A stretch of 64,000 nucleotides of DNA, taken from assembly GCF_023101345.1 (NCBI RefSeq), contig NZ_CP095848.1, forward strand, positions 1,797,501 through 1,861,500, in the 5' to 3' direction. The number at the start of each line of letters is the position of its first letter. The first letter of the stretch is position 1. Of this stretch, positions 26,973-34,022 are shown piece after piece. This stretch comes from Hymenobacter sublimis (GTDB lineage: Bacteria; Bacteroidota; Bacteroidia; Cytophagales; Hymenobacteraceae). The translations under genes were made by a program, and so were the position numbers. The notes under the pieces are model-generated. The model was given only the letters and a program-made list of their open reading frames with translations, was not told the DNA's origin and did no database searches.

Positions 26973-27575
26973 ATGAAAAAGATTTTACTCCCCACCGCCG
27001 GGGCTTTGTTTTTACTCCAGTTAGCTTCGTGCATTAACACGGAACGCGAGGTAGGAACGTCCAAGAATGCTGACCGCGTGTTTACGCCCGTTCCCGAAGG
27101 AAACCGGGGCCGCGTATCGGAGCGCACGGTGCTGCGCACGGTAAACACTGCCCACGCCTTCTCCAACCCCCGGACCAAGGATAACTTTGTGCTGCAGCTG
27201 CGCGGGCCGAAAATTGCCAACGCCCAAGCCTACTTTATGATTATCAGCAGCACCGGCGACACGCTGCGCAAGGAAATTATTCCAGCTTCAGCCCTGATTA
27301 ACGAGCGGGACCTGGACGACCCCCAAGCCGCTACCGTGCGCGATAAAGAAATTGCCATTCTGCAGGGTATGAACGCCTTCTTCAAAGAAGATCGGTTTGT
27401 GCAGCCCGCCGTGCCCCGCGCCGCTACTCAACCCGAGAACGTGGATGCGCAGTCGTGGAGTTCGGTAAAGGAAGACGCCCGCGCCGTTGGGTTCGACTAC
27501 CCCGCCGCCGATGGTCGCGAGCGGCGCGTGGCTTACTCTAAAAAGCTAGGCCGCGCAGTGGTCATTGCCGAGTAA
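26973..27575 (+). CDS. Lipoprotein of unknown function
   Basis: The 200-residue protein starts at the ATG of MKKILLPTAGALFLLQLASC, whose lipobox LASC predicts acylation at Cys20; an upstream in-frame ATG run adds eight residues without improving the signal. The mature part (NTEREVGTSKNADRV...FVLQLRGPKIANAQAYFMI) looks globular and well conserved in composition, but I recognise no family. A good terminator follows at 27595. It faces an M23 peptidase gene. Confidence 0.75.
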   Translation: MKKILLPTAGALFLLQLASCINTEREVGTSKNADRVFTPVPEGNRGRVSERTVLRTVNTAHAFSNPRTKDNFVLQLRGPKIANAQAYFMIISSTGDTLRKEIIPASALINERDLDDPQAATVRDKEIAILQGMNAFFKEDRFVQPAVPRAATQPENVDAQSWSSVKEDARAVGFDYPAADGRERRVAYSKKLGRAVVIAE

Positions 27576-27594
27576 GTCTGCCTGTATAGTTGAT

Positions 27595-27636
27595 ACTAAA
27601 AAAGCCGCCGGATAGCATATCCGGCGGCTTTTTAGT
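27595..27636. terminator. Intrinsic terminator after the lipoprotein gene
   Basis: ACTAAAAAAGCCGCCGGATA pairs with its complement around a three-base loop (one bulged A), ending in a T run. Confidence 0.88.
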
Positions 27637-27768
27637 GCGGTTCTACTCAAACTACGGAGTCAACCAAGACATAGCACTTGGTGGGTCAACACTGAATAAA
27701 GTTACCAATCAAGTTAACCAGTTTCTGAGTGCCGAGCCTTACATAAGCCGTACACCTTGCGGCGTGGG

Positions 27769-29097
27769 CTAGGAGGCGGCCAGCCAGCCAGTTCGCCCAT
27801 CGGGCTGACGCACCAGCCGGAACCCACCGAACTCGCCTAGTACGGCCACGGCCGTTTGGGCCGGCAGGGCGGCAATCATCAGGGCGCTAGTGGAGGGTAG
27901 GGCGCGTAAGTCAGCGGCGGCAGTCAGGTTTTCGCGCCGCAACGGAGTTGCCGTGAGCACGGCTTTGGCCGGTACGAAGCCTGTGCCGCCCGCCGGCAGT
28001 TGTACGCGCAGCCATTCGGCCGTGGCCCCTAGTACCAGCAGCGGCGTGGGGCGCGAGGCCGTGGCCGCCGTTACACCCGTGGTGGCCGGCGTGCGGCGGA
28101 GCGTCAGGCGCGTTTCCCTGGCTCGCACCCACTGGCCTAACCGAGCGGGAAGCACTTTGGGTGCTGGCGCCAGCGCATCGGCCCGGCGCACAAAGGGGAA
28201 CGGATCAACGGCTCCGTTGCGGTACACCCCAAAGTGCAGGTGCGGCGAGGTGGTGCGGGCATTGCCGGTGTTACCCACCAGCCCCAGCGTGTCGCCGGGC
28301 TTTACTTGCTGGCCGGGCTGCACTAGCTGCTTATCCAAGTGGGCGTAGTAGAGGTGCTGGCCGTGGTCGGTGTCGGCTAGCCAGACTACTCGGCCCCCCA
28401 GAGTCGTTTCGTTTACGCGTGTAATGTAGCCGTGTGCCGAGGCCACGGCCGGCGTGCCGCGCTTGGCAAAAATATCAATGCCCTCGTGGCGACGGGCGCC
28501 GCCATCGCGCGGCACACCCCAGAAGGAACCCACCGCCACGTCGTTCTTGCCCTTCACTGGAAAGCTTAGGCTAGGTTCGCGCCGAATACGCAACGTGTAA
28601 CGTCCGCCGCGCAGCAGCTCGGGCTGCACCCGCAAGATATGCTGACGGTCAGCTTCGGCCACGTAGCGAAAAGAAAGGTCCGTGGTGTCGGCAGAAGCTA
28701 GGTAGCGGGGCGTGCGGCGGTCGGGGCTGAGCTCATAGGCATCCACGAAGACCTTAGGCGCCTGCGTACCCGGGGCCAGAGTCAAGCTGATGTGAATGGT
28801 TTCGCCAGTCCGGACGGGGTAGCGCAGACCCGTGGCAACGGCCCGGTCGGCGGGGAAAAAGCCGCTTTCCTGGAACGGCAGCTTCACCACCAGCGAGTCG
28901 CGCAGGGCCTGGTCGGCGGCCCGCAGCCAGTCGCGGCCCAGAGCTGTTTCGGCCAGGCCTGCCTGTTTCAGCTTGCGGGCGTAGGCTTCGTGGGGAGTTG
29001 ATTTTTGGAAGATGCCTTGCAGGGTCTGGCTTTGACTGCAAGCGGTAAGAAATAGGACGAATAAAACGGCCGGTAAGGCTCGAAAGCGAAGCAGCAT
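27769..29097 (-). CDS. M23-family metallopeptidase lipoprotein with C-terminal SH3 repeats
   Basis: This 442-residue lipoprotein has its lipobox LTAC at Cys20. The LytM/M23 zinc motif is complete: His204 and Asp208 (RRHEGIDIF) and the HxH at 286-288 (SPHLHFGVY). It should cut peptide cross-links in peptidoglycan. Residues from about 320 to the end contain two SH3-like wall-binding modules (PLLVLGATAEWLRVQLP and AVAVLGEFGGFRLVRQPD). The 180-residue N-terminal part is a helical/beta region without a recognised family. Its position facing away from the HMG-CoA lyase gene implies an independent promoter. Confidence 0.92.
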   Translation of the reverse strand: MLLRFRALPAVLFVLFLTACSQSQTLQGIFQKSTPHEAYARKLKQAGLAETALGRDWLRAADQALRDSLVVKLPFQESGFFPADRAVATGLRYPVRTGETIHISLTLAPGTQAPKVFVDAYELSPDRRTPRYLASADTTDLSFRYVAEADRQHILRVQPELLRGGRYTLRIRREPSLSFPVKGKNDVAVGSFWGVPRDGGARRHEGIDIFAKRGTPAVASAHGYITRVNETTLGGRVVWLADTDHGQHLYYAHLDKQLVQPGQQVKPGDTLGLVGNTGNARTTSPHLHFGVYRNGAVDPFPFVRRADALAPAPKVLPARLGQWVRARETRLTLRRTPATTGVTAATASRPTPLLVLGATAEWLRVQLPAGGTGFVPAKAVLTATPLRRENLTAAADLRALPSTSALMIAALPAQTAVAVLGEFGGFRLVRQPDGRTGWLAAS

Positions 29098-29186
29098 TGA
29101 ACGAGGTTGGATCGGTAGGAAGAGCTAATTGGATAAACCCCAGACTCGTGCTAGTAGTTCGCGGCGGTGTACTGGTGAGGGAGGTA

Positions 29187-29345
29187 TCCTGGTGAGGAGG
29201 CACGCCGCTATCCTTCCTGACCAACGTGCTACCCTTTGAAACGTGACAAGGCCATAACGCCATCATATGTCAGGCACTTATCACTTTATCAGGCTTATCA
29301 CGAAAAGAGGACGGATGGCTTTGGTGCCCCCGCCATGACGCACTT
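29187..29345. repeat. 160-bp nested inverted-repeat element, copy 2
   Basis: This is a diverged copy of 8546-8711. 29215-29232 is the exact reverse complement of 8664-8681 (18 bases), and both copies carry a GAGGAGGCACG-like left arm, a GGATGGCTT right arm and a GCCATGACxCACTTCAC tail. Low-complexity CACAATTTCACAACTTC sequence follows, as at copy 1. An open frame that runs through it in phase with the next gene is not considered coding. Confidence 0.6.
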
Positions 29346-29433
29346 CACTCATTCACTAGCTTACAAACTCGCCACCTCACCACTACCTATCTCACAATTT
29401 CACAACTTCGCACCTTCACCACCCCACCTTCCC

Positions 29434-30288
29434 ATGCTCCACCTCACTGAGTGCCCCCGCGACGCCATGCAGGGCTGGTCGACATTCATTCCCACGACCG
29501 ATAAGATTGCCTACCTCAATGCCCTGTTGCGAGTGGGGTTCGATACGCTGGATTTCGGCTCTTTCGTGTCGCCGAAAGCCATTCCGCAGCTGGCTGATAC
29601 GGCCGAGGTGCTGGAAGCTCTGGACCTGAGCCACTCAGCTACCCATCTGCTGGCCATTGTCGCCAACCTTCGCGGGGCAGAAACGGCCGCCCAGTACCCT
29701 CAGATTCGGTTTATTGGCTTTCCGCTGTCGGTGTCTGAGACCTTTCAGCAGCGTAATACCAACAAAAGCATAGCCGAAGCCCTCGACGATGTAGCCCGCA
29801 TGCAGGAGCTGTGCGCCCGCACCGGGCAGGAGCAGGTAGTGTACTTGAGCATGGGCTTTGGCAACCCCTACGGCGACGCCTGGAGCCCGGCCGTGCTGGG
29901 CGAATTCACGCAGAAGCTGGCCGACCTGCAGGTAGGTATTGTGGCTTTATCTGATACCATTGGGGTGTCTACGCCGACTACCATCGGTCCGGCCTTCCGG
30001 GAGCTGACGGCTGCTTTCCCGCAGATTCGCTTTGGCGCCCACCTGCACACTACCCCCGACACCTGGCGCGAAAAAGTGCAGGCCGCCTACGAGGCCGGCT
30101 GCCGCCACTTTGACGGGGCCCTGGGCGGCTATGGCGGCTGCCCCATGGCCGCCGACCAGCTCACCGGCAACATGCCCACTGAGCATTTGCTGGAGTTTGC
30201 CCGCGAGGTAGGCGCCGAGCCAAACCTGCGGCTGGAAGCATTGCCAGCCGCAATGCAATTAAATCAGCGCATTTTTATGGGGCATTAA
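29434..30288 (+). CDS. Hydroxymethylglutaryl-CoA lyase-like enzyme
   Basis: The 284-residue TIM-barrel protein has the HMG-CoA lyase signature residues: Arg9 and Asp10 (ECPRDAMQG), the HxH metal ligands His203/His205 (GAHLHTTP) and the catalytic Cys236 in GGYGGCPMA. It should split HMG-CoA to acetyl-CoA and acetoacetate in leucine breakdown, although other DRE-TIM lyases are possible. The ATG at 29434 is the first that fits the family; the upstream part of the frame lies in the repeat element. Length is slightly shorter than the usual 300. Confidence 0.88.
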   Translation: MLHLTECPRDAMQGWSTFIPTTDKIAYLNALLRVGFDTLDFGSFVSPKAIPQLADTAEVLEALDLSHSATHLLAIVANLRGAETAAQYPQIRFIGFPLSVSETFQQRNTNKSIAEALDDVARMQELCARTGQEQVVYLSMGFGNPYGDAWSPAVLGEFTQKLADLQVGIVALSDTIGVSTPTTIGPAFRELTAAFPQIRFGAHLHTTPDTWREKVQAAYEAGCRHFDGALGGYGGCPMAADQLTGNMPTEHLLEFAREVGAEPNLRLEALPAAMQLNQRIFMGH

Positions 30289-30297
30289 ACCGTACTT

Positions 30298-30375
30298 TGT
30301 CATTCCGAACGGAGTGAAGAATCTGGGTTGAGCACCCATGAAGAACCCAGATTCCTTTCCGCATTCGGAATGACA
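30298..30375. repeat. Short hairpin repeat element
   Basis: Arms 30298-30329 and 30344-30375 pair at both ends (12 and 10 bases), with an unpaired central 10. The arms begin TGTCATTCCGAA and end AATCTGGGTT, the pattern of a family common in this kind of genome (inference). It lies between two plus-strand genes. Confidence 0.75.
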
Positions 30376-30391
30376 TTTCCCCCTCAGCCTT

Positions 30392-31129
30392 ATGCCAGCC
30401 CCTCAAGTCGACCTGTTCATTCCTTGCTTTGTAGACCAGCTATTTCCTGCTACCGCCATGAACATGGTAAAGGTTTTGGAATCGGTGGGCTGCCAGGTGC
30501 ACTACAACGCCAACCAAACCTGTTGCGGGCAACCGGCCTATAACGCTGGCTACAAGGAGCAAAGCTGCGACGTAGCCCGCAAATTCCTCGACGACTTCCC
30601 GACTCAGCAGGAGCGTTACATTGTGAGTCCCTCGGCTTCCTGCATAGGCATGGTGCGCAATACCTACGCCGATTTGTTTGAAGGCACCTCTGACTCCGGC
30701 CGCTACCACGGGGTGCAGCGCCGAGCCTTCGAGCTGACTGAATTTCTGGTGGACGTGCTAGGCGTCACTTCCATTCCCAAAGCCCAACTCACGGGCAAGT
30801 ACACCTACCACGACTCCTGTTCGGCCCTGCGCGAGTGCGGCATCCGGGAAGCTCCGCGCCAGCTCCTCGACGCCATTTCGGGCCTGGAACGGCTAGAAAT
30901 GGCCGAAACCGAAACCTGCTGCGGCTTTGGCGGCACCTTCGCTGTGAAGTTCGAAGCCATTTCTGTTGCCATGGCCGAACAAAAGGTAGAGCACGCCCTG
31001 GCCACTGGCGCCGACTACCTCATCAGCACCGACACGAGCTGCCTCATGCACCTCGATGCCTACATCCGCCGCGAGAAAAAGCCCCTCAAAACCCTGCACG
31101 TAGCGGATGTACTGGCTAGTGGGTGGTGA
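30392..31129 (+). CDS. LutA/YkgE-like (Fe-S)-binding protein
   Basis: The 245-residue protein has two CCG domains: NQTCCGQPAYNAG (Cys44/45, with Cys84 in SASCIG) and ETCCGFGGTFAV (Cys176/177, with Cys143 and Cys149 upstream). Proteins of this type bind Fe-S clusters in L-lactate or glycolate oxidation (LutA, GlcF-like half). LutB and LutC are not in the window, so the partner may lie elsewhere. The HMG-CoA lyase gene upstream is separated by a hairpin. Product length is typical for LutA. Confidence 0.9.
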   Translation: MPAPQVDLFIPCFVDQLFPATAMNMVKVLESVGCQVHYNANQTCCGQPAYNAGYKEQSCDVARKFLDDFPTQQERYIVSPSASCIGMVRNTYADLFEGTSDSGRYHGVQRRAFELTEFLVDVLGVTSIPKAQLTGKYTYHDSCSALRECGIREAPRQLLDAISGLERLEMAETETCCGFGGTFAVKFEAISVAMAEQKVEHALATGADYLISTDTSCLMHLDAYIRREKKPLKTLHVADVLASGW

Positions 31130-31192
31130 ATCACGGATGTAGACGGATTCATCTAATTCCACGGATTGTGGGGATGGTAAATACTATATGTA

Positions 31193-31909
31193 ATGCGTGC
31201 GTTAATAGGTACAGTTTCGGAGGTATGGCTCGTAGCATTATCAGTTGTAGCGTGCGGGCGAATAGAGCGCCAGCTACCAGGGGCAATACCGGCAGAAATC
31301 TTCACGCAAAACAAGGAATTCACGTATCTGGTCAGCCGCTCTGATGGGCAGCAGCTAGTACCCACCGATACCGTTGTGCTGACCTCAACGGGCCGAATCT
31401 GGGAGGCAGATTCCACCCAAAAAGCAATTGGGTGGGGAAGCAGAACCGACGAAATGAGAAGCGGTACTGGCGTGGCTGAAAGCCCACGTGGCGTCTGGAT
31501 TCATCCGCCGCGTTACGGCGAGTATGCTATTCTAGAACTTAGTCCGTTTCCCGAAATACGGCTGCCATTCAAGCCTGGACAAGAGTGGGATTGGGAACTG
31601 AGCGTTGGCTCTTATTGGTCGAACCCGGCCTGGGCAGTGTGGCAGGGCCAGATGCAAGTGAAAACCCATTACAAATCGGTAGGCCAGCAACGTGTTGCTA
31701 CCCCTTTGGGCAAACTCGAGTGCCAGCAAGTAACCGCCGTGGCCCGGTGCTCAGCAGGGCAGGCCACGCTGTCATTGCTGTTTCATCCGCAATACGGGTT
31801 TGTGGAGCTCGACTACGTAAATATCGACGGCGGGCGGTTGCGGTTTCAGCTGCTTTCCGTTGGTGTCGTGAATGAATTCGACGCGACAACGTACTTCGGC
31901 AAGCAGTAG
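31193..31909 (+). CDS. Lipoprotein of unknown function (TapB/DUF3108-like tail)
   Basis: The 238-residue product begins MRALIGTVSEVWLVALSVVAC, with a lipobox at Cys21. The C-terminal half (ATPLGKLECQQVTAVARCS...LFHPQYGFVELDYVNIDGGRLRFQLLSV) has the pattern seen in TapB or DUF3108-like proteins: a 'tPaGkfeCykv' strand followed by 'yspqyGiVrl'. I offer this as a weak resemblance only. Codon usage seems less GC-biased than the neighbours. A shared terminator separates it from dapA. Confidence 0.7.
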   Translation: MRALIGTVSEVWLVALSVVACGRIERQLPGAIPAEIFTQNKEFTYLVSRSDGQQLVPTDTVVLTSTGRIWEADSTQKAIGWGSRTDEMRSGTGVAESPRGVWIHPPRYGEYAILELSPFPEIRLPFKPGQEWDWELSVGSYWSNPAWAVWQGQMQVKTHYKSVGQQRVATPLGKLECQQVTAVARCSAGQATLSLLFHPQYGFVELDYVNIDGGRLRFQLLSVGVVNEFDATTYFGKQ

Positions 31910-31918
31910 GATGCGTAC

Positions 31919-31962
31919 ATAAAAGAGTGCGCCTTTTCACGTGAAGAGGCGCACTCTTTTAT
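31919..31962. terminator. Bidirectional terminator between convergent genes
   Basis: A perfect 15-bp stem (ATAAAAGAGTGCGCC and complement) has A/T tracts at both ends and serves the lipoprotein gene and dapA. Confidence 0.9.
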
Positions 31963-31976
31963 GGTGTGGGTTGAAG

Positions 31977-32846
31977 TTATACCAACTGTCCAATCCGCTG
32001 CTTCAGGTTTTCGGAGCCTTCCACCAGTGGTAAGCGCACGGCGTCGGCGCAGAGGCCTTGGGCGGCCAGGGCGGCTTTCACGCCCACGGGGTTACTTTCC
32101 TCGTACATCAGCGGATTTAGCTCCACGAAACCGAAGAGCAGTTCGCTAGCTGCCTGAAAGTTGCCGCTGAGAGCGTGCCGGGTCATGTCAGAGAAGCGGC
32201 GCGGGAAGGCATTGGCCAGCACCGAGATAATGCCCACGGCCCCGAAGCTGATCAGCGACGTGGTCATCATATCATCCCCCGAAATCAGCAGAAAATCAGC
32301 AGGTTTGGCGGCAGCAATGGCAATGCACTGCTCCAAGTTGCCGCTGGCTTCCTTGATGCCGATGATGTTGGGATGCTTGGCCAGCTCCAGGGTAGTAGCG
32401 GCCGTCATGTTGGAGCTGGTGCGGCCGGGCACGTTGTAGAGTAGCACGGGCACCGGGGAGGCATCGGCTAGCAGCTGGTAATGCGCAATGATGCCGCGCT
32501 GGCTGGGCTTGTTGTAGTAAGGAGAAGCCGAAAGCAGGGCCGAAATGCCCGTCAAGTCGGTTTGCTGGATGGTGCGGACGGTAGCGGCCGTGTCGTTGCC
32601 CCCGATGCCGTACACCAGCGGAACTCGGTCGGCTACCTGCTCGCGCACTGCGCGCAGCACTTCGGCTTTTTCTGCGGTGGTTAGGGTGGCCGATTCGGCG
32701 GTGGTGCCGTTGATAACCAAGTATTCCACGCCGCCTTCAATGGTGAAGTCGGCGAGACGACGCAGGGCGGCGTAATCTACGGCGCGCTCAGGAGTGGGGG
32801 TGAACGGAGTAACGAGGGCTACGCCAGTGCCACGTAGTTTGTCCAT
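31977..32846 (-). CDS. dapA: 4-hydroxy-tetrahydrodipicolinate synthase
   Basis: The 289-residue aldolase condenses pyruvate and aspartate semialdehyde, the first step of the lysine/diaminopimelate branch that feeds peptidoglycan. GTTAESATLTTAEK (the family's GTTGEx element) and YNVPGRTSSNM are seen, with the Schiff-base Lys in IIGIKEASGN. In place of the second Gly of GTTGE there is Ala (GTTAE), a small change. TACCTTCG upstream on the minus strand resembles the -7 box. Length and order are normal. Confidence 0.95.
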   Translation of the reverse strand: MDKLRGTGVALVTPFTPTPERAVDYAALRRLADFTIEGGVEYLVINGTTAESATLTTAEKAEVLRAVREQVADRVPLVYGIGGNDTAATVRTIQQTDLTGISALLSASPYYNKPSQRGIIAHYQLLADASPVPVLLYNVPGRTSSNMTAATTLELAKHPNIIGIKEASGNLEQCIAIAAAKPADFLLISGDDMMTTSLISFGAVGIISVLANAFPRRFSDMTRHALSGNFQAASELLFGFVELNPLMYEESNPVGVKAALAAQGLCADAVRLPLVEGSENLKQRIGQLV

Positions 32847-32961
32847 GCGGGAAATTAGCGGTTGATTTGTAATGGGAAGACCCGCGGCGAAGGTACAATG
32901 CCGGCGGCGAAGGTCGGCCCGTTTCCTCTAAAAGTACGGCTACCTCCTTCGCCGGTCGCGT

Positions 32962-32969
32962 TATCTTTC
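32962..32969 (+). promoter_or_regulatory. -7 box abutting the deacetylase start codon
   Basis: TATCTTTC matches TAnnTTTG except for the final base and ends three bases before the ATG at 32973, the same spacing as in the K+ channel gene. A leaderless transcript is predicted. No TTG -33 element is seen. Confidence 0.45.
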
Positions 32970-32972
32970 TTC

Positions 32973-33902
32973 ATGAAATTCACGAATTACCCGCTGCTGG
33001 CTGCGGCTTCTTTGGCCAGCCTCGGCGCGCTGCCTGCCTGCAACGACGCCAAAAACGCTACCGCCGCCGAAACGGCCGCCAGCTCCACTGCCATTGCCGC
33101 CGACTCGGCTGAAACGGCCACCATTACCACGGCGGGCACCGCTACCGCTGCCAACACCGGCAACACGGGCAGTCCGGCTACCATTCCGGCCGGCAAGCGT
33201 GCCGATGCCGCTACCATCACGGCTCGGCCCCAGGTGCCCATCCTGTGCTACCACCAGATTCGGGATTGGCGCCCCCGCGACTCCAAAGGTGCCAAGGACT
33301 ACATCGTGCCGGTAGAGCAGTTCAAGGCCCAGATTAAGATGCTGGCCGATTCCGGCTACCACACCATTCTGCCCGACCAACTCTACGCCTACCTCACCAC
33401 CGGCGCCCCGCTACCCAGCAAGCCCGTGATGCTGACCTTCGACGATACCGACCTCGACCAGTTCACGGTGGCCCGGCCCACGCTGGACAAGTACGGCTTC
33501 AAGGCAGTGTACTTTATTATGACCGTGAGCCTGGGGCGCCCCAACTACATGAGCAAAGCCCAGGTGAAGCAGCTTTCCGACGAGGGCAACGTCATCGGTT
33601 CCCACACCTGGGACCATCATAACGTGAAAAAGTACGCCGGCGAGGATTGGGTAACTCAGATTGAAAAGCCCACCAAGCAACTGGAGGAAATTACGGGCAA
33701 GAAAATCAACTACTTCGCCTACCCCTTCGGCCTGTGGCGCCCCGAGGCTATTCCGGAGCTGAAGAAGCGCGGCATGGATGCGGCCTTTATTCTGGCTGAA
33801 AAGCGCGACCAGCAGGACCCGCTCTATACCATCCGCCGCATTATTGCTAGTGGGTACTGGAGCCCCCGTACCCTGCATAACAGCATGGTGCAGAGCTTCT
33901 AA
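32973..33902 (+). CDS. Polysaccharide deacetylase (NodB/CE4) lipoprotein
   Basis: The 309-residue product has a lipoprotein signal with lipobox LPAC (Cys23) and a low-complexity Ala/Thr linker (about 25-85). The CE4 domain has the metal Asp in LTFDDTDLDQF (Asp157/Asp158) and the HxxxH of GSHTWDHH (His211, His215), followed by YFAYPFG (the Arg/aromatic block). It should remove N- or O-acetyl groups from an extracellular glycan. The ATG at 32973 follows the promoter box and starts the signal peptide, so the longer upstream frame is rejected. Confidence 0.92.
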   Translation: MKFTNYPLLAAASLASLGALPACNDAKNATAAETAASSTAIAADSAETATITTAGTATAANTGNTGSPATIPAGKRADAATITARPQVPILCYHQIRDWRPRDSKGAKDYIVPVEQFKAQIKMLADSGYHTILPDQLYAYLTTGAPLPSKPVMLTFDDTDLDQFTVARPTLDKYGFKAVYFIMTVSLGRPNYMSKAQVKQLSDEGNVIGSHTWDHHNVKKYAGEDWVTQIEKPTKQLEEITGKKINYFAYPFGLWRPEAIPELKKRGMDAAFILAEKRDQQDPLYTIRRIIASGYWSPRTLHNSMVQSF

Positions 33903-33916
33903 GCACGCCGTTTTTA

Positions 33917-33961
33917 CAATAAAAAGCCCCGGCAGATAGGCTCTGCCGGGGCTTTTTATTG
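33917..33961. terminator. Strong bidirectional terminator
   Basis: CAATAAAAAGCCCCGGCAG pairs perfectly with its complement around a seven-base loop. It separates the deacetylase gene from the convergent GT2 gene. Confidence 0.92.
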
Positions 33962-34022
33962 TTGAAAAGATAACCCAGCATTAATCGGGTACGATGCAGG
34001 CAGCAACCCACTGGCGGCGGGC

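Noticed and set aside
29236..29433. 66-codon N-terminal extension of the HMG-CoA lyase-like gene
   Set aside because: The extension lies in the repeat element, is low-complexity and has no family sequence; the ATG at 29434 starts the recognised domain.
32862..32972. 37-codon extension upstream of the deacetylase
   Set aside because: A -7 box lies directly before the ATG at 32973 and the signal peptide begins there.
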